Assembly (NCBI RefSeq): GCF_020404765.1
Contig: NZ_JAIVEM010000027.1
Coordinates: 62,001-126,000, forward strand
DNA from: Paenibacillus sp. BJ-4
GTDB taxonomy: Bacteria > Bacillota > Bacilli > Paenibacillales > Paenibacillaceae
DNA: 64,000 nucleotides
Direction of reading: 5' to 3'
Each line of letters starts with the position of its first letter. Within the stretch, counting starts at the first letter, position 1. The position numbers and the translations under genes are program-made. Shown here one piece after another: positions 29,302 through 38,009 of this stretch. The notes beneath the pieces are model-generated. The model saw only the letters and a program-made list of their open reading frames with translations. It did not search any database and was not told the DNA's origin.

Positions 29302-30096
29302 CTACACGATTTGAAACACTGGACGATCTTCAACAAAGTGAACGGGGAGCATTGGGAATTGGGCGGAAAGTTCATCAGTGAGATATTTCATACCAGGCGC
29401 TTCACTTTCAGCATGTCCTAACATGATAAGGGCTTTATTTTGACCCTGATAGGCAGCGTCTTTCACATATTCTGGCGTTTCCCATTCTGGCCCTTCACCG
29501 GCAATGATCAAATCCACATTTTCATTTAGAAATAATGGAATAGCTAACTCACCACCTCCCCTGTATCCCACCGTGATCCCCACTCGTTCACATGGCATGG
29601 TAAGCTCTCCAGCTATTCGCACATAACGAATATGGAGTTTGGCTTTGATATATTCGGCAGCCTCCTTAACCTCCATCGCTGGAATCGTCAAAATGGCGGC
29701 CGTCGGCAATGATTTCACTACATAGGGTTGCCAATCGAGCGCCCGAAGAAGCCCAATCATGACTCCATCCGGTTGATAACGGTGTATCGTGTCATGAAAA
29801 CGATATATACCTAGACCTGAGTCGGCAATCAGGCGAGATTTTTGCAGAAAAACGGGGTCATGTCGTAAGCATTCCTGCATACCCTGGTGGCTATAAAAAA
29901 TACCTTCATGCGTAATGATAAAGTTCACACCTAAAGAAATGGCTTGTTCTATCACATACTGCGATGCACAGAAAGCGGTTACAATTCCCTGCACTTCAGT
30001 ATCCACATGCCCTGGGTTAAGCAGATCTACGGTCGTATGGGGTGTATTTATTCCCCTGGTCAGGTGATTCACAATCTGTCCCATAGTTATGGTCAT
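29302..30096 (-). CDS. Nif3-like dinuclear metal centre protein (NIF3/YqfO family)
   Basis: 264 residues. Metal-binding segments typical of the NIF3 family are present: FIITHEGIFY near the start, YRFHDTIHR in the middle and LGHAESEAPGMKYL near the end. The fold is a hexameric ring with two metals per subunit. Its biochemical role is not settled in most bacteria; some members act as GTP cyclohydrolase-like hydrolases. Here it is in an operon with a GH2 glycosidase, not with the usual sigA-side neighbours, so a role in sugar metabolism is possible. A GGAGG site precedes the start. Confidence 0.88.
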   Translation of the reverse strand: MTITMGQIVNHLTRGINTPHTTVDLLNPGHVDTEVQGIVTAFCASQYVIEQAISLGVNFIITHEGIFYSHQGMQECLRHDPVFLQKSRLIADSGLGIYRFHDTIHRYQPDGVMIGLLRALDWQPYVVKSLPTAAILTIPAMEVKEAAEYIKAKLHIRYVRIAGELTMPCERVGITVGYRGGGELAIPLFLNENVDLIIAGEGPEWETPEYVKDAAYQGQNKALIMLGHAESEAPGMKYLTDELSAQFPMLPVHFVEDRPVFQIV

Positions 30097-30129
30097 TCAG
30101 GTGTCCCTCCTCATGGAGAATATGCGTCA

Positions 30130-30138
30130 ATTATACCA
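30130..30138 (-). promoter_or_regulatory. extended -10 element for the Nif3-GH2 operon
   Basis: On the minus strand TGGTATAAT is an extended -10 (TGnTATAAT), 34-42 bases before the Nif3-like start. No good -35 was seen, which is common for extended -10 promoters. Confidence 0.5.
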
Positions 30139-30170
30139 TTTTATATCAATCATGGGTGCCATTCTTTCTC

Positions 30171-30201
30171 GCAAAAAAAACAGCTCTAGAGAGCCGGCTG
30201 T
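30171..30201 (-). terminator. orphan leftward terminator upstream of the Nif3-like gene
   Basis: On the minus strand ACAGCCGGCTCT...AGAGCTGT forms a stem followed by eight T. No leftward gene lies to its right (the sigma factor gene runs rightward), so it would stop antisense or leader transcription. Confidence 0.5.
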
Positions 30202-30322
30202 AGTATAAATGTATGTATTATATATTTATTTCAGAACTCTTCCAACGTATTTATAGAAAAGGTGTCCCTTTGGACTCGCTTCACTTGTTATATACATATA
30301 TACATCATGCCGAACAGAGGAG

Positions 30323-30925
30323 GTGCTTAAGGATTTGGATGAAGAAATAGAATTCAGGATTAAACGGGTTCAGGCAGGCGAGGTCCAGGATTACGCTTTT
30401 ATCGTAAAAAAGTACCAGCATCAGATTCTGGTGTACTGCTGGCGGCTTCTGGGCAACGAACAAGAAGCAGAGGACGCCGTTCAGGATATCCTGGTCAAGT
30501 CATTTGAGAAAATTAACATGTACAAGCCGACAGTAAGCTTCTCGTCCTGGTTGTATAAAATAGCTTATTATCATTGCTTGAACTTGATTCGCCGAAAGAA
30601 ATTGCACCAAACATTGAAGCTTGGGCTGTTCACCCACAATATGACCGCCACTGACAGTGCTGCACAGATTATAGAAAGCCAGCTTTTCAGTGAGCCGCTC
30701 AGCCGGGCGCTGAACAAACTGACAGCAGAAGAACGGAGCCTGCTGGTACTGCGAATCTTTGAAGAAAAGTCATTCGGTGAGATCGGTGAAATTATGAATA
30801 AAAGCCAGGAAGCAGTCAAGAAAAAATACAGCAGGACGAAAATAAAGCTCAAGAAAATGATCAGCCCTATGAAGGAGGAAGAGGAATGCGTGAATTTCAG
30901 CACACTGTTCAAGACGAAAGCATAA
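30323..30925 (+). CDS. ECF-like sigma-70 family RNA polymerase sigma factor
   Basis: 200 residues. Region 2 includes NEQEAEDAVQDILVKSFEKI and SFSSWLYKIAYYHCLNLIRRKK. Region 4 includes LTAEERSLLVLRIFEEKSFGEIGEIMNKSQEAVKKKYSRTKIKLK. There is no region 1 or 3, so it is of the ECF type. The frame opens at GTG 30323 directly behind a GAGGAG site; a TTG 12 bases later is an alternative start. The 3' end overlaps the next gene by 40 bp, the usual link with an anti-sigma partner. Targets are not known. Confidence 0.88.
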   Translation: MLKDLDEEIEFRIKRVQAGEVQDYAFIVKKYQHQILVYCWRLLGNEQEAEDAVQDILVKSFEKINMYKPTVSFSSWLYKIAYYHCLNLIRRKKLHQTLKLGLFTHNMTATDSAAQIIESQLFSEPLSRALNKLTAEERSLLVLRIFEEKSFGEIGEIMNKSQEAVKKKYSRTKIKLKKMISPMKEEEECVNFSTLFKTKA

Positions 30926-31905
30926 AAGAAATGGATTTGCTGCCGACAAAAGCGTCCAAAATCCAGGCGTTTGATGTCACAGACAAGGTGATGGATCGGG
31001 TCTATCAGAAGGAGCAACGAAAAGCGAGGCTGTTTGCCAAAGGTCTACGGCCCAGTATCGCAGTCTCTGCTATGGTCTCGTTCTTTGTTTTGGGTGCTTG
31101 TATGACCGGATATGCAGCTTCACAATACCTTGAATTTCGTAACAGTAAGGGCAATATCATATTAAATACAGCTAAAGCTGATGAACCAACGGATTTTGTC
31201 AAGACGTATTCCCGGCTACTGAATGCGTACAGCCAACAGGTCAAAGACCAGCTTCAGCCGGGAGAATATGCCGCCTATTATATTAAGGACGATTTTATGA
31301 ATAACGCAGATCGGTCCAATCCGGTCAAATTTGAATATAAACAAGGGGAATTTTCCAGTTTCAACAGCCTGCAAAATGAAATTAAACGGACGCATGCACC
31401 ACGCTTGGATAGTCCATCCCATCTACCGAACGGCTACCGTTTCGATTACGGATATGTATATCCTGCCTTTATGTATCCTAAATTGCTGGACCATGCAGAA
31501 TACCGCACTTTAACGAATGAACTTATCCAAAAGTCCAAAACCGCTCCCGCAGGTGAAAAATTGTTTATAAAGAAGCTGAACTGGGAAAAGGCGGACTTTA
31601 CCATAGCTCGGTACGTGAATGGAAGTGACTCTGTGAGTATTTCCATCAGGACACTCACGCCTGATTCCAAGCTGACTGTCTTTCAGAATGATCGAGATGC
31701 AGCTGAAAGGCTGACGATTAAAGGAACTGAGGCATATTACATCAGATCGGGTGAGACAAGCCAGTCAACTATTACAAGCAAAAACCGACTTGGCTGGAAA
31801 GATGACAGTCATCATTTGCTCTACGAAATTTATGACAATTCGAATAGTCCATTGGTCAAGCAGGACTTAGTGAAGATTGCAGAAGATCTCCTTACCTCCC
31901 ATTGA
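30886..31905 (+). CDS. membrane-anchored anti-sigma factor-like protein
   Basis: 339 residues. About 55 cytosolic residues are followed by one membrane segment (SIAVSAMVSFFVLGACMTGYA) and an extracytoplasmic domain of about 250 residues (HLPNGYRFDYGYVYP). This is the layout of DUF4179/DUF4367-type anti-sigma proteins. It overlaps the sigma factor gene by 40 bp, which supports a regulatory partnership. No zinc-binding HxxxCxxC motif is seen in the N-terminus, so it is not a ZAS-type anti-sigma factor. Confidence 0.8.
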   Translation: MREFQHTVQDESIKEMDLLPTKASKIQAFDVTDKVMDRVYQKEQRKARLFAKGLRPSIAVSAMVSFFVLGACMTGYAASQYLEFRNSKGNIILNTAKADEPTDFVKTYSRLLNAYSQQVKDQLQPGEYAAYYIKDDFMNNADRSNPVKFEYKQGEFSSFNSLQNEIKRTHAPRLDSPSHLPNGYRFDYGYVYPAFMYPKLLDHAEYRTLTNELIQKSKTAPAGEKLFIKKLNWEKADFTIARYVNGSDSVSISIRTLTPDSKLTVFQNDRDAAERLTIKGTEAYYIRSGETSQSTITSKNRLGWKDDSHHLLYEIYDNSNSPLVKQDLVKIAEDLLTSH

Positions 31906-31963
31906 TCTGGTAAATATCGTCATCACAATTCTCCCTATTTCATGAGAATGTGGATGAAAGTTT

Positions 31964-32002
31964 ACAGGCTCAAGATGGCTTTAAAACCATCATTGAGCCT
32001 GT
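31964..32002 (+). terminator. hairpin after the sigma/anti-sigma operon
   Basis: ACAGGCTCAA and TTGAGCCTGT pair, with an inner GATGG/CCATC stem around TTTAAAA. There is no clear T run, but the position 60 bp after the operon fits a terminator. The 295-bp gap to 32200 holds no gene. Confidence 0.6.
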
Positions 32003-32141
32003 GGTGATTTATGGTATAGAGTCGTTGCTTGTATCAGCTTCAAACAGGCCATCAGTCTTCCACGATCATCGTTGAACGCTTGCAGGTTCACTTGTAGATT
32101 ATGGAATATTTTAACCAGTAAAATTTAAAGCGTTTACAAAT

Positions 32142-32183
32142 TAAAAAAGCGGGTTTCCGGTCAGAGATGGCTACTTGACCGGA
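32142..32183 (-). terminator. terminator at the end of the mannose-family PTS operon
   Basis: On the minus strand TCCGGTCA...TGACCGGA forms a stem, and six T follow a few bases later. It is 18 bp after the EIID stop. Confidence 0.6.
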
Positions 32184-32200
32184 TCACTTTACAAATGGGC

Positions 32201-33025
32201 TTAAGCCAATACGCCAAGAGCGTATCCAATAATTCCGATTGCGAATAAAGCAAAAATCAGAGCAATAGCATTCACTTTCTTTTTGAGCAGTCTCATGCAC
32301 AAGAAAGTCAGCAAAAGAGGTAACAAACCAGGTATCAATTGATCCAGAATCATCTGTATCGTCGTAACTACCTCTACTCCATCGGAACGGGTATATCTGG
32401 ATACTTCCAGTGGCACATTCAGAGTAGTCCATTTCGATACGAGTGCGCCCATGACAAAAAGTCCTAGGATGGAGGCCGATTCCGTAAGCTTTTGCAGACG
32501 GTTTCCGGACATGTCGGACACAATCTCCGTCCCTTTTTGGTAGCCGTATTTCAGTCCGTACCACTTGGTTGCCAGGCGAATAACATTAAAGAGCAAGAAA
32601 AAGAGGACAGGCCCGATAACACTCCCGGACAAAGCAATGGAAGCTCCCAACGCAGCCAGAACGGGACGTAACGTTCCCCAGTAAATAGGGTCCCCTACTC
32701 CGGCCAAAGGTCCCATTAAGCCAACTTTCACTCCACTTATGGTAGCATTATCAATCGGCTGACCATTCGCCTTTTGCTCCTCCATAGCCGCCGTTACACC
32801 CATAATCGGTGCAGAGATAAACGGTTGAGTATTAAAAAACTCTAGATGCCGCTTCAATGCTTCTTTTTGGTCTTCCTTCTTGCTGTATAGCCGCTTGATT
32901 GCCGGAATCAAGGTGACACAAAAACCAATCGACTGCATACGCTCAAAGTTAAACGAGCCCAGCAGGAACCATGAACGGAAAAACATTTTGTTTAGATCGC
33001 TTTTGGTCAACTTTTTTTCTTCCAT
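32201..33025 (-). CDS. PTS mannose/fructose/sorbose family EIID
   Basis: About 274 residues. LTKSDLNKMFFRSWFLLGSFNFERMQSIGFC is the typical EIID start, and GPLAGVGDPIYWGTLRPVLAALG is the conserved EIID loop. With EIIC it forms the membrane channel. The frame extends to 33043, but a GTGGGG site favours the ATG at 33025. It is the last of four PTS genes transcribed from a sigma-54 promoter; no catabolic enzyme gene follows. Confidence 0.93.
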   Translation of the reverse strand: MEEKKLTKSDLNKMFFRSWFLLGSFNFERMQSIGFCVTLIPAIKRLYSKKEDQKEALKRHLEFFNTQPFISAPIMGVTAAMEEQKANGQPIDNATISGVKVGLMGPLAGVGDPIYWGTLRPVLAALGASIALSGSVIGPVLFFLLFNVIRLATKWYGLKYGYQKGTEIVSDMSGNRLQKLTESASILGLFVMGALVSKWTTLNVPLEVSRYTRSDGVEVVTTIQMILDQLIPGLLPLLLTFLCMRLLKKKVNAIALIFALFAIGIIGYALGVLA

Positions 33026-33054
33026 AGTACCCCACTCTTTCATTAGGAATTTCT

Positions 33055-33825
33055 TTAGAGCTCTTCAATTTCACCCATTTGATCTTTTCGTTGGCTATAT
33101 TTAGGGTTGAGCTGAATGTACAGCAGAGCCAAAACCGCCCCCATGATTCCAAAGCCAACCAGATTGATGCTTGTAAATGCCGCGATGACAAAGCCCAAGA
33201 AAAAGAAAGGCATCAGGTATTTGGCTGCCATCATGTTAATAACCATGGCATACCCGACAACGACGATGAATCCTCCTGCAATTTGCAGCCCTTTTGTAAT
33301 GACTTCCGGGATCGCATCAAGCAAAGCCGTAACCAGACCGGTTTCTGCTGCAATAGCCACCAATACGGCAGGCAGAGCGACGCGCAACCCCTGAAGCAGG
33401 AGGGCGATAAAGTGACATAATTCAATTCCTCTGAAATTTGAAGATTCGGCATATTTATCTGCCAGGTGCTGAAAGAACACGGTAATTGTTCTAACAAAAA
33501 TGGTCAACACTTGTCCGGCAGCGGCAATCGGGATCGCAACGGCAATTCCGGCACCGATCGACTGATGTCCAACAATAACCAATATGGTTGAGACTACACT
33601 GGCCAAAGCCGCATCCGGAGCCATGGACGCTCCAACATTCATCCAGCCCAAAGCCATCAATTCCAGCGTACCGCCTAGAATAATGCCCGTTTTAAGATCG
33701 CCCAAGACCAGACCAATCAGTGTACACGCAACTATAGGCCGATGAGTCTGTCCTTCATCCAAAACACTGCCCATTCCGCAAATGGCTGCAACCAGCGCTA
33801 CCATTACAATTTCAAAAACACTCAT
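33055..33825 (-). CDS. PTS mannose/fructose/sorbose family EIIC
   Basis: 256 residues, strongly hydrophobic. MGSVLDEGQTHRPIVACTLIGLVLGD and GGTLELMALGWMNVGAS are the EIIC-Man signatures. It pairs with EIID to form the sugar channel. A GGGGG site precedes the ATG. It sits between the EIIB and EIID genes. Confidence 0.94.
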   Translation of the reverse strand: MSVFEIVMVALVAAICGMGSVLDEGQTHRPIVACTLIGLVLGDLKTGIILGGTLELMALGWMNVGASMAPDAALASVVSTILVIVGHQSIGAGIAVAIPIAAAGQVLTIFVRTITVFFQHLADKYAESSNFRGIELCHFIALLLQGLRVALPAVLVAIAAETGLVTALLDAIPEVITKGLQIAGGFIVVVGYAMVINMMAAKYLMPFFFLGFVIAAFTSINLVGFGIMGAVLALLYIQLNPKYSQRKDQMGEIEEL

Positions 33826-33856
33826 GTTTGACCCCCTCTCTTATGCCAACCTGCTG

Positions 33857-34345
33857 TTAAAACTGGACATTCTGGAGCTTGTTAATCAAATTGATTTTAG
33901 GATCACTGGCCACTTTTCTAATTTCCAGTTCGATCCCCTTTTCGTGCAATTTATGAAATGCCTCTACATCCTGCTTATCTACGGACACCGCTCCGGTAAT
34001 CTGTGTCTTACCTTCTTTAAAGCACATTCCACCTACATTTACCGATGTGAACGGTACCCCACCTTCTACAACCCGCAGTACATCAGTCGGATTGGTAAAC
34101 AGGAATAAGGTCTTAAAATCGTTATATTTAGGGTTGTTATAAGCCTCAATCGCTTTCGCAATCGTGACGACATAAGCCTTAATTCCCGGCGGTGCCACCT
34201 GTAACAATAAGGTTTTGCGTAGCGTATCCGCAGCGACCTCATCGCTGACGGCGATAATTTTGTTACACTTCGTTTCCTTCACCCACACCGTAGCTACCTG
34301 ACCATGGATCAGACGGTCATCAATACGAACAAATGAAATTTCCAT
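33857..34345 (-). CDS. PTS mannose/fructose/sorbose family EIIB
   Basis: 162 residues. The active histidine lies in VRIDDRLIHGQVATVWV near residue 15. The protein takes phosphate from EIIA and passes it to the sugar in the EIIC-EIID channel. Its start is 2 bases after the EIIA stop, so the two are translationally coupled; GAGGAGG is embedded in the end of the EIIA gene. Confidence 0.94.
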   Translation of the reverse strand: MEISFVRIDDRLIHGQVATVWVKETKCNKIIAVSDEVAADTLRKTLLLQVAPPGIKAYVVTIAKAIEAYNNPKYNDFKTLFLFTNPTDVLRVVEGGVPFTSVNVGGMCFKEGKTQITGAVSVDKQDVEAFHKLHEKGIELEIRKVASDPKINLINKLQNVQF

Positions 34346-34347
34346 AC

Positions 34348-34767
34348 CTATAATTCCTCCTCTGTTTGTATGTCCCGGATGACACGAAAAGACTTCATCG
34401 AGTCCTGACCCGCACGGATTGCCAGATCACTCAGGTTTTCCACGTTCTCCAGCCCTCTATTTGTCAGCAGGTCTACGATCATTGGCAGGTTTACCCCTGT
34501 TACAATGTCCATTTTTTCATAGCCGGCTACAATCCTGCTAGCTGCATTATAAGGGCTGCCACCAAACAAATCGACGAGAAAGATCAGTCCGTCCGTCCAA
34601 TCAATCGTTTCCAATGCCGCTTTGTACTTCTCAACAAGTCCGTTAACGCTTTCACCAGGCTCAAACGTCACGCCCACCACATTATCCAGATGGCCGAAAA
34701 TCATTTCCGTGGATCTTAAGATCTCTTTGGAAAGTTTTCCGTGTGTGCCAACAATAACACCTATCAT
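34348..34767 (-). CDS. PTS mannose/fructose/sorbose family EIIA
   Basis: About 139 residues from the ATG at 34767, chosen because AAGGGGGTG lies just before it and the protein then starts MIGVIVGTHG, with the active histidine near residue 9. The longer frame to 34845 would run through the sigma-54 promoter. The rest (LVDLFGGSPYNAASR) is standard EIIA-Man. It is the first gene of the operon. Confidence 0.93.
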   Translation of the reverse strand: MIGVIVGTHGKLSKEILRSTEMIFGHLDNVVGVTFEPGESVNGLVEKYKAALETIDWTDGLIFLVDLFGGSPYNAASRIVAGYEKMDIVTGVNLPMIVDLLTNRGLENVENLSDLAIRAGQDSMKSFRVIRDIQTEEEL

Positions 34768-34806
34768 TTGTTTCACCCCCTTCTTACATCCTTCGCCTAT
34801 ACTTAT

Positions 34807-34824
34807 ATGCAAGTCTCGTGCCAA
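34807..34824 (-). promoter_or_regulatory. sigma-54 promoter of the mannose-family PTS operon
   Basis: On the minus strand TTGGCACGAGACTTGCAT matches the -24/-12 consensus without a mismatch: GG and GC are separated by ten bases. It lies 40 bp before the EIIA start. The adjacent activator LevR and the nearby rpoN gene supply the factors it needs. Confidence 0.9.
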
Positions 34825-34856
34825 AATTCTGTATGACTCGTTCAATCATCAAAAAA

Positions 34857-34893
34857 AGACCAAACCCCCTGGCTTTTCCGGGGATTTGGTCTT
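34857..34893 (-). terminator. terminator between levR and the PTS operon
   Basis: AGACCAAA-CCCC and GGGG-ATTTGGTCT form a long stem with T runs on both sides. It ends the levR transcript just upstream of the sigma-54 promoter, insulating the PTS operon. Confidence 0.8.
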
Positions 34894-34966
34894 TTCTCAC
34901 CACCTGCTTATTGTCCTCATTCGCATAATTAATACACATCAAGCATCGTTTTATACACTTACGCCA

Positions 34967-37759
34967 TTACTCGGGAATGCAGTTATATACTTCGCTTAAG
35001 ATTTCACAAATATAATATTTTTCGTCATTAGTCAGCTTCATGTTCATACTGGAAGCAAATATATTGCAGGAACGGTTCACCGCATCGAGGACTCGCTGAT
35101 CAAGCAAGGATACATCCCCTTGATATATTAACCCTTCTCCAATGACCATTCGTTCCATGGCATGGGCCGTATGAACGGCAAGCTGAACTTTCTTTGCATA
35201 TTGAAAATCGACTTCCAGCTCCTGTTCCAGCTGCTCGATAAATTTCATCAGAATCCCCAAGATTTTGTGGGGATTCAGGTAAGTCATAAACTCCTTTAGC
35301 GTATCCTCACATAGATCTCTAACGACGATGCTTTCGTTAGTATGCATAACAGGCAGTTGATTGTTCAGCAACAGTTCTCTTAATGCCTGCTCACCGCTGG
35401 CCTCGATCAATTTTTCCAAAGGAATAAACGGTACATTCAACTCGCTTGGCCGCTTTACTCCAATCACCGCAACAATCGTATGCTTGGTCCGCAAATCCTT
35501 GACCATTTTATCCAATTCCCTGACCTTTGCCGGCACAACGACAATTTTCTCTTCTGTAAGGTCGTACACGACCTTCTCCACAAACTCCTTCAGCTTGACA
35601 GCGGCGCCTTTGCCGGAAGAACAAACCGTCACTATGACCTTATTACTAACCTTCTCCGCTTTCACTTCGGCGTTTCCATTGTTATAACCACGGAAGTCCT
35701 TCAAAGATTGGTAAATTTCATCTATATTCATATCAAAAATACTGGCCTTTCGCACAGCCTCCAGCGTAAGTGGAGTTGAAACCATATCAATAGTCTTCAC
35801 CTTGATCCCGACACGTTCCATAATGGTTGCTTCAAAATTGAGCAGGGAGCCCATATCAACCAGCAACAATACGCCTCTACCATTATCAATGTCCTTTACT
35901 TTATCAATAATAACCTCCAGGATTTCTCTGGGGCTAACATCCAAAGGCATGTCTACGGCACAAATATTTGAGCTTCCCAGCAGGCTATTGACGACACCGA
36001 CGATACTGCTTGCCGTACTGTTGCCATGTGCTGCTACGATAATCCCCACATTTCCTTGATGCTCCTCTTCCACTGATTTTAGAAGGATCGCCACATAGGT
36101 AGTCTCGGCATCGGGTACGCTGATTTCAAACTTGGACTCGATCAAATCCTTGATAATTAAGGCCAGTCTGTATTCTTCATCCTGATCATTAATCGGATCA
36201 TAGACTTGTTTGCTGACGTATTTCTTCTCTCGGATTCGCTTTAAAAAGGCACTCAAATGAAGGCTAAAGGCATAAACAAACCTGTCGCTGTACTTTCTGC
36301 CCAGTTCTGTTTGAGCCATCTCCTGCACCTGTTCAGCGAATTCCAGGATATTTCTGCCTACGATTTTAAGGATTCGTTCCCGGCCTCCTTTGATGTTATA
36401 AAATCGGTTATAGAAGCTTTTAATATGAATATTGACATCTGTAGTAATAAACTTATTGATAAAGCTGTCGTCGAGCCCTTCTTCCTTCAACATCCCTATT
36501 TTGTCTTCAATCAATTTGTAAAGGTTGAACGGCAGTTCCGAAGCGTCTGATTCATCCATTCCTTTGCTACCTTCAGGAGTAATATACAGCGAGGAGTTGA
36601 CCATTTCCATTTCGACAATCTCCTTGCGGTTTTTCCCCATATTAAATAGACCTTCCTTGATATTTCCAGGCAAAATTTTAAAATCAAGTTCAATTTCTTC
36701 CTTATTTTCATGTATGCTGTTCAAAAATCCTTTCGCACACACTAGCTGAATGTTCGATTTCAACTGGCCGATATTGCCATAGGTGACGCTGCCAATCAGT
36801 GCTTTTACAGTTTCCAATTCAACCCTAATGGGTTTGTTCACACGATGGGCCTCATTTGCCAAGAGATGCTTCAGGATTAAAAACCGCTCTTCAACTGTTC
36901 GTTCCTGCAGGGAAGGAATGTTGATCGTAATCGGTATCCGTCTAATAAAGGTTTTAAGCATGGAAGAGCCGGGATCTTCCGTCGTAGCGCCGATGAGCAG
37001 CACATTCGCTTCCCGCTTGCGCTCCGACTCGCCCAATTTGTTATAGCTGTTCGTGTCCATGAAATAAAATATCATTTCTTGACCTTCTGGAGGCAACCGA
37101 TGAATCTCATCCAAAAACAGGATGCCTCCATCAGCTTTCTCGACCAGCCCCTCCTTCTCCCGATCAGCCCCCGTAAATGCCCCTTTTACATGACCAAAAA
37201 TGTGGGAAAGCAGCAGTTGAGGGTTATTATAATAATCGGCGCAGTTAAATACGATAAACGGTGCTTGCTCTGAAAACCGCTTCATATATTTTCCATAATT
37301 ATACATCAACCTGGCGAACATCGTTTTTCCTACGCCAGTCTGCCCCACAATCAGCGTATGCAGGCCCTTCGGCGGATATAATATTGCCGCTTTTCCCTGC
37401 TCAACCTGATTTCTCATACTACCCATGAAACCGATTAAGGCGTGAAACGGATCGACTTGCTCTCCAGGCAGCAATATTTCATTAATGCTGTTGACTTGGA
37501 TTTGTTTCTCTTTCAGCTGGACTCTAAAGGTCTCCTCGATTACCTGCTTGTGCAAAAACTTGACGGGTCTTCCCTTGATTTTAATAATCAAGTCGGTACG
37601 AAGCAGGCTATTAAGCTCCTTGCTTACATTATTTCTCAGCATATTCTGATGATCGGCTATTTCCGCAGCCGTAATTCCACCACCGTCCAGCAAAGCCTCT
37701 ACCGACAGTTTCTTTGTACCATTAGCAATATACTCTAAAATCGCATCAATTCGTTTCAC
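34967..37759 (-). CDS. levR: LevR-type sigma-54-dependent activator with PRD and PTS-like domains
   Basis: 930 residues. An N-terminal winged helix (residues 1-70) is followed by an AAA+ domain with Walker A VGQTGVGKTMF (139-146) and the sigma-54 contact loop GAFTGA (near 194). A PRD, an EIIA-Man-like domain (GIIVAAHGNSTASSIVGVV), an EIIB-like domain (VIVTVCSSGKGAAVKL) and a second PRD follow. This is the full LevR architecture. Such proteins activate sigma-54 promoters of mannose-family PTS operons, with activity set by HPr- and EIIB-dependent phosphorylation of the PRDs. The target is the promoter at 34807-34824. It is divergent from rpoN. Confidence 0.94.
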   Translation of the reverse strand: MKRIDAILEYIANGTKKLSVEALLDGGGITAAEIADHQNMLRNNVSKELNSLLRTDLIIKIKGRPVKFLHKQVIEETFRVQLKEKQIQVNSINEILLPGEQVDPFHALIGFMGSMRNQVEQGKAAILYPPKGLHTLIVGQTGVGKTMFARLMYNYGKYMKRFSEQAPFIVFNCADYYNNPQLLLSHIFGHVKGAFTGADREKEGLVEKADGGILFLDEIHRLPPEGQEMIFYFMDTNSYNKLGESERKREANVLLIGATTEDPGSSMLKTFIRRIPITINIPSLQERTVEERFLILKHLLANEAHRVNKPIRVELETVKALIGSVTYGNIGQLKSNIQLVCAKGFLNSIHENKEEIELDFKILPGNIKEGLFNMGKNRKEIVEMEMVNSSLYITPEGSKGMDESDASELPFNLYKLIEDKIGMLKEEGLDDSFINKFITTDVNIHIKSFYNRFYNIKGGRERILKIVGRNILEFAEQVQEMAQTELGRKYSDRFVYAFSLHLSAFLKRIREKKYVSKQVYDPINDQDEEYRLALIIKDLIESKFEISVPDAETTYVAILLKSVEEEHQGNVGIIVAAHGNSTASSIVGVVNSLLGSSNICAVDMPLDVSPREILEVIIDKVKDIDNGRGVLLLVDMGSLLNFEATIMERVGIKVKTIDMVSTPLTLEAVRKASIFDMNIDEIYQSLKDFRGYNNGNAEVKAEKVSNKVIVTVCSSGKGAAVKLKEFVEKVVYDLTEEKIVVVPAKVRELDKMVKDLRTKHTIVAVIGVKRPSELNVPFIPLEKLIEASGEQALRELLLNNQLPVMHTNESIVVRDLCEDTLKEFMTYLNPHKILGILMKFIEQLEQELEVDFQYAKKVQLAVHTAHAMERMVIGEGLIYQGDVSLLDQRVLDAVNRSCNIFASSMNMKLTNDEKYYICEILSEVYNCIPE

Positions 37760-38009
37760 AGTATTCCCCCAGGCTGACTAGTTCTCATGTAATTAGTATA
37801 TAAAAAAAGAAATAATCCTCTACAAAAAAATAAACTGACAAGTTAATAAGTAATCTGGTACGCTCTTCATTGAATCCATCCAATATTCATACTCAACTTA
37901 TTCCATTCACTACTTTTCTAAGATCAGAGGTTGGCAGTATAATTGCATTAGCTTCACGAATAAGTTTCATTAAAAGCTATATTGTTGCCCAGCAAGGAGC
38001 TGAGATAAA

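Noticed and set aside
30200..30322. ECF-type autoregulatory promoter before the sigma factor
   Set aside because: No clear AAC/CGT-type pair with correct spacing was found.
33079..33420. Long open frames antisense to the PTS EIIC gene
   Set aside because: They mirror a strongly supported gene on the other strand, with no ribosome-binding site and low-complexity composition.
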